Below, piece by piece: positions 1 through 5,990 of a stretch of 5,990 nucleotides of DNA (positions are counted from its first letter, which is position 1; each line of letters opens with the position of its first letter). The stretch lies in NCBI GenBank assembly GCA_002454125.1, contig DKII01000004.1, positions 1 to 5,990 of the forward strand. Direction: 5' to 3'. The position numbers were made by a program, and so were the translations under genes. The stretch is from Novosphingobium sp. UBA6722. Lineage in GTDB: Bacteria > Pseudomonadota > Alphaproteobacteria > Sphingomonadales > Sphingomonadaceae. The notes beneath the pieces were generated by a model. That model worked only from the letters and a program-made list of their open reading frames with translations. It ran no database searches and had not been told where the DNA came from.

Positions 1-320
1 GCCGCGCTGCCGGGGCGATCGCCGGGGGTATCAACATCAAGAAGGGCGAGGCCAACGTTACGCTTTCGGTCGTCAATGCGCGCACCACCGAGGAAATGGC
101 GCTGGTCGAAGGCTATTACCGCAAGTCGGACCTCGGCTGGGGCGCCGGCGGCGGGCTGTTCAGTGGCGGCACCTTTGGCGGCGCAGCTGGCGGCGGCTAT
201 CAGGACACCGCGATCGGCCAGATCATCGTCCTGGCTTATCTGGATGCCTATACCAAGATGGTGACCCAGCTGGGCGGCCTGCCCGAGAACGCCGCTGCGG
301 CAGCTCCGCCGGCCAAGTAG
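1..320 (+). CDS. CsgG/HfaB-family protein, C-terminal part (5' end outside window)
   Basis: The reading frame is open from position 3 and gives 105 residues ending in TAG at 318-320; the start lies upstream of the window. The fragment begins with a beta-type stretch (GGINIKKGEANVTLSVVNAR), then a glycine-rich segment (visible residues about 49-67, with GAGGG, GGTFGG and GGGY), then a helical segment (TAIGQIIVLAYLDAYTKMV), and ends in a low-complexity Ala/Pro tail. This order of a 'VNLRVVNxxTGE'-like strand, a Gly-rich loop and a C-terminal helix matches the end of CsgG/HfaB family proteins, which are outer-membrane-associated lipoproteins forming curli or holdfast secretion pores, or envelope relatives of LpoB type. 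The lipobox and N-terminal domain cannot be seen, and no curli or holdfast partner genes are in view, so the role is open. The gene is convergent with the tRNA and pet genes. Family assignment rests on recalled sequence similarity only. Confidence 0.72.
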   Translation, partial: RAAGAIAGGINIKKGEANVTLSVVNARTTEEMALVEGYYRKSDLGWGAGGGLFSGGTFGGAAGGGYQDTAIGQIIVLAYLDAYTKMVTQLGGLPENAAAAAPPAK

Positions 321-344
321 GCAACCCACGCGATTGGACGATAG

Positions 345-376
345 GCGGCTCCGGACCAGGTCCGGGGCCGCTTTTT
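345..376 (+). terminator. Intrinsic terminator after the CsgG-like gene
   Basis: An 11-bp GC-rich stem (345-355 with 361-371, one G-T wobble) encloses a 5-nt loop and is followed directly by five T's at 372-376. It starts 25 nt after the stop codon at 320, which is the expected place for a Rho-independent terminator. Read on the minus strand the hairpin has no T-run after it, so it is oriented for the plus-strand gene and not for the tRNA. Confidence 0.88.
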
Positions 377-397
377 CTGGCTGGGATGGGGAAGGAA

Positions 398-471
398 TGG
401 AGCGGGTAAGGGGAATCGAACCCCTCTAGCCAGCTTGGAAGGCTGGAGCATTACCACTATGCTATACCCGC
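398..471 (-). tRNA. tRNA-Gly (anticodon UCC)
   Basis: The minus strand folds into a full cloverleaf. The acceptor arms GCGGGTA and TACCCGC (465-471 with 402-408) pair perfectly. The D stem is GCAT/ATGC with the AGTGGTA loop. The anticodon stem is CCAGC/GCTGG around the loop CTTCCAA, giving anticodon TCC (positions 437-439). A 4-nt variable loop follows, then the T arm AGGGG-TTCGATT-CCCCT. The discriminator base is T (position 401) and a CCA end is encoded in the DNA at 398-400, for 74 nt in total. UCC reads GGA and, with wobble, other GGN glycine codons. It lies alone between the convergent CsgG-like gene and petC. No intron, truncation or mismatch is seen in the stems. Confidence 0.97.
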
Positions 472-498
472 TCAGACCTGACGGTCATCACGCGCCTG

Positions 499-528
499 CC
501 TATGCGCCAGCTTGGCCGCCGCCGTCAA
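499..528 (-). promoter_or_regulatory. Candidate promoter for tRNA-Gly
   Basis: On the minus strand a -35-like TTGACG (523-528) is followed after 18 nt by CATAGG (499-504), a weak -10 match. Transcription would start near position 492, about 20 nt before the mature tRNA 5' end at 471. The -35 fits the TTGAC consensus common in alphaproteobacteria; the -10 matches poorly (3 of 6). The position just upstream of a lone tRNA gene is the main support. Confidence 0.45.
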
Positions 529-571
529 TTCCCTCGGCACCGCGGTCGCCTCAATTCACCGTGACGCAACG

Positions 572-604
572 AAAAGCGCCCCCTGCCGGGTGGGCAAGGG
601 GCGC
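572..604 (-). terminator. Intrinsic terminator of the petABC operon
   Basis: On the minus strand an 11-bp stem (594-604 with 576-586, one T-G wobble) closes a 7-nt loop and is followed by TTTT at 572-575. It begins 26 nt after the petC stop codon. It should end the pet transcript before the tRNA gene. The rest of the gap between petC and the tRNA (472-630) holds only the tRNA promoter candidate and a short direct repeat. Confidence 0.85.
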
Positions 605-630
605 CAATTCATTCACCGTGGCGGAAAGGC

Positions 631-1446
631 TTAGTGGCCCTTCTTTTCCGCCCAGACGTTGCGATAGGCCATGTAGCCCAGCACCGTCGCGAAGATCAGG
701 AAACCGATCCACCAGAACCCGGTCTGGTGCCGGTTCTCCAGCTTCGGCTCGGCCGTCCAGACGAGGAACGCGGACACGTCCTTCGACATCTGGTCAACGG
801 TCGCCTTGGTGCCGTCGCTGTAGGTCACCTGGCCGTCGCTGACGATCGGCGCCGGCATCGCCAGGTTGAGGTTGGCGAAGTACGGGTTGTAATGCAGCCC
901 ATCACCGGTCTTGGCTTCCGGGAACCGCTTGAGCAGTTCGGCCGGCTGTTCCTGATATCCGGTCAGCAGCGAGTAGACATAGGCCGGGCCATCGTGGCGA
1001 GCCTTGGTGATCAGCGAGAGATCCGGCGGATGGCCGAGACCGGCATAGACCACCGGCGGGAAGTAATCGCTCGGCAGGCCCGGACGGTCCTTGACCTCAC
1101 CGGTCAGCGGATCCTTGCCGGCGACGGTCGACTTGGCAGCAATCGCCTTGATCTCGGCCTCGTTGTAACCGAGCGCGGCGAGATCGCGGAAGGCCACGTG
1201 CTTGATGCTGTGGCAGGCGGCGCAGACTTCTTCATAGACCTTGAAGCCGCGCTGCAGCTGCTGGCGATCGAACTTGCCGAACGGCCCGTTGCTGGGAAGG
1301 TCCAGCTCCTTGGGCTTGAGGTGGAAGACCTTTTCAGCCGTGGGTGCGTGCGGTTCGGTCGCGGCGGTATAGGCACCGACGCCGAAGGACCAGGCAAGCA
1401 CCACGGTGAAAAAGGCGCCGACGAGAAGGGAGAGGATGCGGATCAT
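631..1446 (-). CDS. petC: Cytochrome c1, haem-carrying subunit of the cytochrome bc1 complex
   Basis: The product has 271 residues. Cytochrome c1 takes an electron from the Rieske cluster and passes it to soluble or membrane cytochrome c on the periplasmic side of complex III. Residues 1-27 form an N-terminal signal peptide with a hydrophobic core (LSLLVGAFFTVVLAWSFGVG). The single c-type haem site is CAACH (Cys75, Cys78, His79), and Met197 in NLNLAMPAP is the expected sixth haem ligand. The segment PDLSLITKARHDG (about 141-153) is a typical c1 motif. One C-terminal membrane anchor spans about 244-262 and is followed by a charged cytoplasmic tail ending in EKKGH. Length is normal for the alphaproteobacterial family. 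The ATG at 1446 lies 24 nt after the petB stop, with a weak purine-rich site (GGAAAAGAGA) upstream. It is the last gene of the operon, before the terminator at 572-604. All key residues are intact. Confidence 0.97.
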   Translation of the reverse strand: MIRILSLLVGAFFTVVLAWSFGVGAYTAATEPHAPTAEKVFHLKPKELDLPSNGPFGKFDRQQLQRGFKVYEEVCAACHSIKHVAFRDLAALGYNEAEIKAIAAKSTVAGKDPLTGEVKDRPGLPSDYFPPVVYAGLGHPPDLSLITKARHDGPAYVYSLLTGYQEQPAELLKRFPEAKTGDGLHYNPYFANLNLAMPAPIVSDGQVTYSDGTKATVDQMSKDVSAFLVWTAEPKLENRHQTGFWWIGFLIFATVLGYMAYRNVWAEKKGH

Positions 1447-1470
1447 TGGTCTGTCTCTTTTCCGTCTCGC

Positions 1471-2736
1471 TTAGGCCTTGGCGGGCTGGGGACCGAGCAC
1501 CGATTCGGTGATCGAATAGGGCAGCGGATCCGGCCGCTCGATCGAGGAAACGATCGGCACGATGATCAGGAAGTGGGCGAAGTAGTAAAGCGAAGCCAGC
1601 TGGCTCAGCATCACGTAGGGCTCTTCCGCCGGGGCACCGCCGCAGTAGAACAGCACGGCCATCGCCACCACCAGCGCATAGAAGAACTTGCGGTAGAGCG
1701 GGCGATAGTTGGCCGAGCGGACCGGCGAACGGTCAAGCCAGGGCAGGAAGAACCAGATCAGGATCGCCGCGAACATCGCCAGCACGCCCATCAGCTTCGC
1801 CGGGAAGAACAGGAAGTCCACGGTGAAGGCGCGCAGGATCGCGTAGAACGGCCAGAAGTACCATTCCGGAACGATGTGCGCCGGGGTCTGCATCGGGTTG
1901 GCCGGGATATAGTTGTCCGGGTGGCCCAGCATGTTCGGGGCGAAGAACACCACCGCGCTGTAGAGCACCATGAACAGGCCAACCGTCCAGCCATCCTTCG
2001 CCGTGTAATACGGGTGGAACGGCACGGTATCGCTTTCCGACTTCACTTCGACGCCGGTCGGGTTCGACGAACCCGGGATGTGCAGCGCCCAGACGTGGAG
2101 GATCACCACGCCAAGGATCACGAAGGGCAGCAGGAAGTGCAGCGAGAAGAAGCGGTTGAGCGCGGCATTGTCCGGCGCGAAGCCGCCCAGCAGCCAGTGC
2201 TGGATCGGCTCGCCGATCAGCGGAATGGCGCCGAACAGGCCAGTGATCACCTGCGCACCCCAGAAGCTCATCTGGCCCCAGGGCAGGACGTAACCCATGA
2301 AGGCGGTGGCCATCATGAGCAGGAAGATCACGACACCGAGCAGCCAGATCATCTCGCGCGGGGCCTTGTAGGACCCGAAGTAGAAGCCGCGGAAGATGTG
2401 GACATAGACCACCACGAAGAAGGCCGAGGCCCCGTTCGCGTGGGCATAGCGCATCAGCCAGCCCCAGTTGACGTCGCGCATGATGTGCTCGGTCGAATCG
2501 AAGGCCACCAGGGTGTTCGGCGCATAGTGCATCGCCAGGACCACGCCGGTGACGATCTGGATCATCAGGCAGAGCCCAGCGAGGAAGCCGAAGTTCCAGA
2601 AATAGTTGAGGTTGCGCGGCACTTCATAGCCGCCGCCAACCGCGCCATAGATCAGACGGGGAAGCGGCAGCTTCTCGTCCATCCACACCATGACCGGGTG
2701 GGTCGGCTTGTATTCGTTTGCCCAGGGGAAGCTCAT
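1471..2736 (-). CDS. petB: Cytochrome b subunit of the cytochrome bc1 complex
   Basis: The 421-residue integral membrane protein holds both b haems and both quinone sites of complex III. Eight hydrophobic helices can be traced at about 45-70, 96-117, 128-150, 194-218, 240-262, 313-333, 349-366 and 377-400. Haem ligands are two His pairs spaced 14 apart: His99 and His113 in helix B, His200 and His214 in helix D. By family convention 99/200 bind bL and 113/214 bind bH. The Qo-site PEWY motif is at 290-293, and the cd1 helix motif GQMSFWGAQVI at 154-164. It is a full-length cytochrome b, not the split b6/subunit IV form, and is not fused to c1. The ATG at 2736 is 11 nt after the petA stop. A GAGGG ribosome-binding sequence overlaps that TGA, suggesting coupled translation. 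The gene is also known as fbcB or cytb. Confidence 0.98.
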   Translation of the reverse strand: MSFPWANEYKPTHPVMVWMDEKLPLPRLIYGAVGGGYEVPRNLNYFWNFGFLAGLCLMIQIVTGVVLAMHYAPNTLVAFDSTEHIMRDVNWGWLMRYAHANGASAFFVVVYVHIFRGFYFGSYKAPREMIWLLGVVIFLLMMATAFMGYVLPWGQMSFWGAQVITGLFGAIPLIGEPIQHWLLGGFAPDNAALNRFFSLHFLLPFVILGVVILHVWALHIPGSSNPTGVEVKSESDTVPFHPYYTAKDGWTVGLFMVLYSAVVFFAPNMLGHPDNYIPANPMQTPAHIVPEWYFWPFYAILRAFTVDFLFFPAKLMGVLAMFAAILIWFFLPWLDRSPVRSANYRPLYRKFFYALVVAMAVLFYCGGAPAEEPYVMLSQLASLYYFAHFLIIVPIVSSIERPDPLPYSITESVLGPQPAKA

Positions 2737-2747
2737 GTCAGGTGCCC

Positions 2748-3314
2748 TCAGCCGATCTTCACGACAGTGTCGGAGGTGAATTCATAGTCCGGAACCAGCA
2801 GGTTCTTCGGCGCCGGGCCCTTGCGGATGCGCGCGGCGGTATCATAGTGCGAGCCGTGGCACGGGCAGAAATACCCGCCGTATTCGCCCTTAACTTCGCC
2901 CTCGGCCGCGCCCATCGGCACGCAGCCCAGGTGGGTGCAGACGCCCATGGTGATCAGCCAGTTCTCATGACCTTCCTTGGTCCGCTCGGCCAAGGTCTGC
3001 GGATCGCGCAGCGCGCTCACGTCAACCTTGTTGGCTTCCTCGATCTCGACCGGGGTCAGATTGCGGATGAAGACCGGCTGCTTGCGGAACACGGCCTTGA
3101 TCGCCTGGCCCGGTGCAATCGCGCTGATATCGACCTCGGTCGAGCTTTCGGCCAGCACGTCGGCCGAGGCCGACATTTGGCTGATCAGCGGATAGACGAT
3201 CGCGATACCGCCGACGCCTGCCGCGCTGACCGCGGCAATATTGATGAAATCGCGCCGCCGCACACCCTCCGTCGGGTTCCCTTCGAGCGTGGCGGTGTCA
3301 GCATTTTCAGCCAT
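2748..3314 (-). CDS. petA: Rieske iron-sulfur subunit of the cytochrome bc1 complex
   Basis: The 188-residue protein carries the 2Fe-2S cluster that accepts the first electron from quinol and hands it to cytochrome c1. The N terminus has a Tat-type signal anchor: RRRDFIN at about 19-25, then a hydrophobic span at 26-44 that stays as the membrane anchor. Cluster box 1 is CTHLGC (ligands Cys126, His128; disulfide Cys131), and box 2 is CPCHGSHYD (ligands Cys150, His153; disulfide Cys152; Ser155 and Tyr157 tune the potential). The Pro loop GPAP is at 166-169. The loop between the boxes is four residues longer than I recall for Rhodobacter. The ATG at 3314 has a good ribosome-binding sequence, AGGATAGG (3322-3329), 7 nt upstream. 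It is the first gene of petABC and is preceded by a 215-nt leader/intergenic region. Confidence 0.98.
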   Translation of the reverse strand: MAENADTATLEGNPTEGVRRRDFINIAAVSAAGVGGIAIVYPLISQMSASADVLAESSTEVDISAIAPGQAIKAVFRKQPVFIRNLTPVEIEEANKVDVSALRDPQTLAERTKEGHENWLITMGVCTHLGCVPMGAAEGEVKGEYGGYFCPCHGSHYDTAARIRKGPAPKNLLVPDYEFTSDTVVKIG

Positions 3315-3321
3315 GGTTGAA

Positions 3322-3329
3322 CCTATCCT
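3322..3329 (-). promoter_or_regulatory. Ribosome-binding site of petA
   Basis: On the minus strand AGGATAGG lies 7 nt before the ATG at 3312-3314. It is the best Shine-Dalgarno match of the three pet genes and fixes the petA start. Confidence 0.7.
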
Positions 3330-3342
3330 GCCTTTTTGCGGT

Positions 3343-3409
3343 TACCCGGGCCTGCTGCCGCGAGCCCGGTATTGCAACCTAGAACAATGTCCAGGAAGCC
3401 CCCTTCCTG
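3343..3409 (-). other. Two hairpins in the petA leader
   Basis: The region between petA and the upstream gene contains two inverted repeats. The first, CAGGAAG/CTTCCTG (3392-3398 with 3403-3409), is a perfect 7-bp stem with a 4-nt loop. The second, CCGGGC/GCCCGG (3346-3351 with 3364-3369), is a 6-bp stem extendable by two base pairs past a bulge, with a 12-nt loop. The second lies about 14 nt upstream of the petA ribosome-binding site. Neither is followed by T's on the minus strand, so neither is a classic intrinsic terminator. They could stabilise the pet mRNA, slow transcription between pgeF and petA, or be incidental in GC-rich DNA. Confidence 0.4.
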
Positions 3410-3459
3410 TCCCGCCCGATCAGCCTTCCGAAGCGGACTGACCGGTCGATTTGGCGCGC

Positions 3460-3488
3460 CTGATAGACGCAAGCTGTCACTCTGCCAA
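3460..3488 (-). promoter_or_regulatory. Weak candidate promoter for petABC
   Basis: On the minus strand TTGGCA (3483-3488) and TATCAG (3460-3465) are spaced by 17 nt. This would give a leader of roughly 140 nt before petA. An 8-bp palindrome, GACCGGTC (3440-3447), sits just downstream of the predicted start and could be an operator. The hexamers are imperfect and the evidence is only spacing and position. The operon could also be read from pgeF upstream. Confidence 0.27.
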
Positions 3489-3529
3489 CACCGATTTTAG
3501 CACTAGCGATTGCAAGGAATGCATCGCGC

Positions 3530-4297
3530 TCAGGCCAGCCCGATCAACGCAATCTGGCGGCCGTAATCGGGCTCGGCGCGATGGGTTGCGCGGCGGAACG
3601 AGAAGAACCGGTCAGCATCGGGGTAGGTATCGAGGCCCAGCGGCTCAACTGCGCCGATTCCCGCGCTTCTGAGCCGGGCCACGACATAGCCTTCCAGATC
3701 GAACTGGAAGCGATCCGCGCGCCCGGCCGCGAAGAATTGCGCGTTGCCAGGGGCCTCGGCCAGGAACCGGTCACGAAAACCGGCATCGACTTCATAACTG
3801 GCCTGGGCAATGCATGGACCGATCGCGGCGACAATCCGCGACCGCGCGGCCCCCAGGGCTTCCATCGCCGCGATGGTGGCATCGGTCACCCCGCCAACCG
3901 CCCCCTTCCACCCGGCATGGGCCGCGCCAACCACGCCGGCTTGCCGGTCCGCCAGCAGCACCGGGGCGCAATCGGCAGTAACGACACCCAGCAGCAGGCC
4001 GGGCCGGTCGGTCACCAGTGCATCGGCATGGGGGCGCGCGGCATCGGGCCAAGGCTCGGTCACCGTCACACAGTCGGGCGAATGGACCTGGTAGACGGTG
4101 GCCAGCCGCGCGCCAGGCTGCACGGCCGCGATCGCCCGGCGCCGGTTCTCGGCCACGGCATCCGGTTCATCGCCAGTGCCGAGACCGACATTGAGGCCCG
4201 AGACAACGCCGCTCGAGACCCCGCCGCGCCGGCCAAGGAAGCCATGCGGCAAGCCTTCGAGCACCTGCGCGCGGTTGACTTCAACCGGCTCAGCCAA
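3530..4297 (-). CDS. pgeF: PgeF/YfiH-family peptidoglycan editing factor (laccase-domain, multicopper polyphenol oxidase-like)
   Basis: The 255-residue product matches the YfiH/YlmD family over its whole length. The family's metal-site residues are present: His72 in YQVHS, Cys110 in TADCAPV and His127 in AAHAGWKG. Other family signatures are GFLGRRGGVS (19-28), IGPCI (159-163), and a C-terminal FFSFRR (231-236) near ATHR. E. coli YfiH/PgeF is reported to remove mis-incorporated L-serine from UDP-MurNAc peptides, while family members have also been described as phenol oxidases or purine nucleoside enzymes. The role here is inferred from the family. No signal peptide is present, so it is cytoplasmic. 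The start is TTG at 4295-4297: an in-frame TGA at 4307-4309 excludes anything longer, and AGGTGA (4307-4312) lies 9 nt upstream. A GTG at 4262-4264 (codon 12) is the alternative. It overlaps the pepN end by 8 nt and is probably coupled to it. Confidence 0.9.
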   Translation of the reverse strand: MAEPVEVNRAQVLEGLPHGFLGRRGGVSSGVVSGLNVGLGTGDEPDAVAENRRRAIAAVQPGARLATVYQVHSPDCVTVTEPWPDAARPHADALVTDRPGLLLGVVTADCAPVLLADRQAGVVGAAHAGWKGAVGGVTDATIAAMEALGAARSRIVAAIGPCIAQASYEVDAGFRDRFLAEAPGNAQFFAAGRADRFQFDLEGYVVARLRSAGIGAVEPLGLDTYPDADRFFSFRRATHRAEPDYGRQIALIGLA

Positions 4298-5990
4298 GGC
4301 TCTTGCTCACCTGCTCATAGGTGTCCTTTGACAGGCTGGGGGCCGCCAGGATCCGTTCCAGTTCGGCTCGCATCAGCGCCGCCCGGCCCGGTTCGATCCG
4401 CCGCCATCGGCCGAGCGGCGCGACGAACCGCGCTGCGGTTTGCGGGTTGAGCGGATCGAGCGCGAGGATCAGATCGGCAATCAGGCGATATCCCCGGCCA
4501 TCGGCGGCGTGGAACGCCCCAAGGTTGCCGGCCAGCGCCATATAAAGCGCGCGGACCCGGTTGGGGTTGCTGAGCGTGAAGTCGGGATGCTTGGCCAGCG
4601 CCTCGACCTGATCGAGCACGCGCGGGTGGAGCGAGCCGGCCTGGAGCGTGAACCACTTGTCGATCACCAGCGCATTGCCGGCAAAGCGCTGGTAGAACGC
4701 GGCCAGCTTGGCCTCGCGCAGCGGCGTGTCGAGCCCGGCCAGCACCATGGCTGCACCCTGGCGGTCGGTCATGTTGTCAGCCGCATCGAACTGGGCCGTC
4801 GCCAGCTCGGCCGCCAGCGCCGGCACGCCCGCGGCCAGATAGACCAGCGCCTGGGTCTTGACCTTGCGCGCCCCGCGCGCCTCGGCCGAGAGGCTGTAGG
4901 GCACGGCACTGGCGCGGGCATGGAGCGCGACGAAGGCGTCTTGCAGCTGCGCGCCCAGCCAGGCCTTGAGGCCTTCGCGCTCGGCCCGGATCGCGCCGGG
5001 ATCGGCCAAGGCGAACTGTTCGGCCAGGTAGGTTTCGCCCGGCAGCGGCATCAATTCGCCGCGCATCAGATCATCCAGCGCCGGATCGGCCAGCACTGCG
5101 GCCATGGCCTGCCCGATCGCCTCGCGCCCGCTCTGGCGCTCAGCCTCGCACAGCATCCCGCCGCCGATCGCCGCGACCAGGTGCTGCACAACCAGCTGCT
5201 GCAAGGCCTCGTACCGGGCAAACGGATCGTCATCGTTGGCAGCCAGGAACAGCAGGTCCGCCGCCGAGCTGTCGACCGCGATATTGACCGGCGCCGAGAA
5301 CCCGCGCCCGAGCGAGAGGACCGGGCACTCGGCAAATCCGGGAAAGCTCAACTCGGCTTGAGGTTCGCTCAAGGTAACCAGTTGTTCACCATCGTGTTTC
5401 CCGGTTTTCCGGTCGAACAGGGCGATCCGCAGCGGAATGACCATCGGCTGCTTGACCGGCTGGCCCGGCGTGGCGGGCACTTCCTGGGACAAGGTCAGGC
5501 GCGCCGTATCGCCTTCATGGGTCAGCCGCGCGGTGACCTTGGGCGTGCCGGCCTGGCTGTACCACAGGCGGAATTGGGTGAGGTCGATCCCGGCCCCGTC
5601 CTCGATCGCCTTGACGAAGTCCTCGCAGGTTGCCGCCTCGCCGTCATGGCGCTCGAAATAGAGGTCGCAGCCCTTGCGGAACCGTTCCGGCCCGACCAGC
5701 GTGCGCATCATCCGGATCACTTCGGCGCCCTTGTTATAGACCGTGGCGGTATAGAAGTTGGAGATCTCCTGATAGGCATCGGGCCGGATCGGGTGCGCCA
5801 GCGGCCCCGAATCTTCGGGGAACTGGGCCGAGCGCAGCACGCGCACGTCCTCGATCCGCTTGACCGGTTCGCTGCCCATGTCCTGGCTGAACAGCTGGTC
5901 GCGCAGCACGGTGAAGCCTTCCTTGAGGCTGAGCTGGAACCAGTCGCGGCAGGTCACGCGGTTGCCGGTCCAGTTGTGGAAGTACTCGTG
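4290..5990 (-). CDS. pepN: Aminopeptidase N (M1 family zinc metallopeptidase), C-terminal part; 5' end outside window
   Basis: The frame is open to the window edge and gives 566 residues, ending in TGA at 4290-4292. The first visible residues are HEYFH, the HEXXH zinc motif, followed 19 residues after its last His by the third zinc ligand Glu24 (in SLKEG). The transition-state Tyr is Tyr85 in TVYNKGAEV, and its spacing from Glu24 (61) matches E. coli His297/His301/Glu320/Tyr381. The substrate-binding GAMEN motif must lie just outside the window. Approximate domains are the rest of the catalytic domain (1-150), a beta-sandwich (150-250) and the all-helical C-terminal domain (250-566). E. coli PepN has about 574 residues from the same point, so the 3' part is full length and intact. 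The enzyme removes N-terminal residues from peptides in the cytoplasm. Any shorter start such as GTG 5957 is an internal codon. Its 3' end overlaps pgeF. Confidence 0.96.
   Translation of the reverse strand, partial: HEYFHNWTGNRVTCRDWFQLSLKEGFTVLRDQLFSQDMGSEPVKRIEDVRVLRSAQFPEDSGPLAHPIRPDAYQEISNFYTATVYNKGAEVIRMMRTLVGPERFRKGCDLYFERHDGEAATCEDFVKAIEDGAGIDLTQFRLWYSQAGTPKVTARLTHEGDTARLTLSQEVPATPGQPVKQPMVIPLRIALFDRKTGKHDGEQLVTLSEPQAELSFPGFAECPVLSLGRGFSAPVNIAVDSSAADLLFLAANDDDPFARYEALQQLVVQHLVAAIGGGMLCEAERQSGREAIGQAMAAVLADPALDDLMRGELMPLPGETYLAEQFALADPGAIRAEREGLKAWLGAQLQDAFVALHARASAVPYSLSAEARGARKVKTQALVYLAAGVPALAAELATAQFDAADNMTDRQGAAMVLAGLDTPLREAKLAAFYQRFAGNALVIDKWFTLQAGSLHPRVLDQVEALAKHPDFTLSNPNRVRALYMALAGNLGAFHAADGRGYRLIADLILALDPLNPQTAARFVAPLGRWRRIEPGRAALMRAELERILAAPSLSKDTYEQVSKSLG

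Noticed and set aside
398..471. tRNA-Gly as an integration (att) site for a mobile element
   Set aside because: No integrase, no second copy of the tRNA 3' end and no composition change are visible; both sides are ordinary chromosomal genes.
435..842. A 135-codon plus-strand frame over the tRNA, the terminator and petC
   Set aside because: It runs through a clear tRNA and a terminator hairpin and is Pro/Arg/Ser-rich low complexity.
634..2787. A 717-codon open frame on the plus strand, antisense to petC and petB
   Set aside because: It lies opposite two genes with complete, unmistakable cytochrome motifs. Its composition (very rich in His, Arg, Glu, Gln and Asp) is what the complement of GC-rich membrane-protein codons gives, and it has no recognisable domain. 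Long antisense frames are common at this GC content.
3392..3409. Perfect 7-bp inverted repeat as an intrinsic terminator for pgeF
   Set aside because: The stem is short and is not followed by a T-run on the minus strand, so it is listed only as a leader hairpin.
3581..4450. A 289-codon plus-strand frame opposite pgeF and the end of pepN
   Set aside because: It is antisense to a gene with conserved metal-site motifs, crosses a gene junction, and shows no domain-like pattern.
1..5990. CRISPR arrays, insertion sequences, toxin-antitoxin or defence genes
   Set aside because: Reading both strands I found no regularly spaced repeats, no transposase or terminal inverted repeats, and no small gene pairs outside the genes described.

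Overview
The window looks like ordinary chromosomal core DNA from a high-GC alphaproteobacterium, most likely a sphingomonad (Sphingomonadaceae or Erythrobacteraceae). That placement is an inference from protein style (the Rieske, cytochrome b and cytochrome c1 sequences, and a CsgG-like gene with a glycine-rich tail) and from the strong G/C preference at codon third positions. No phage, insertion sequence, CRISPR array or defence genes are visible.

Layout from left to right. (1) Positions 1-320, plus strand: the 3' end of a CsgG/HfaB-like secretion or envelope protein gene, closed by a strong intrinsic terminator at 345-376. (2) 398-471, minus strand: tRNA-Gly(UCC) with an encoded CCA end and a candidate promoter at 499-528. 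(3) 572-3314, minus strand: the complete cytochrome bc1 operon in the order petA (Rieske) - petB (cytochrome b) - petC (cytochrome c1), with intergenic gaps of 11 and 24 nt and an intrinsic terminator after petC. (4) 3315-3529: a 215-base leader and intergenic region upstream of petA with two hairpins, a palindrome and a weak promoter candidate. (5) 3530-4297, minus strand: a PgeF/YfiH (laccase-domain) gene that starts with TTG and overlaps the end of the next gene by 8 nt. (6) 4290-5990, minus strand: the C-terminal two thirds of an aminopeptidase N (PepN) gene, cut by the window edge exactly at the first His of its HEXXH zinc motif.

The three pet genes encode the full catalytic core of complex III, which oxidises quinol, reduces cytochrome c and moves protons across the inner membrane. 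All cofactor ligands needed for the 2Fe-2S cluster, the two b haems and the c haem are present. The pepN-pgeF pair is a translationally coupled unit concerned with peptide turnover and probably peptidoglycan precursor quality. It reads in the same direction as petABC and may or may not read through into it. I did not find an undescribed system; the findings listed are modest.
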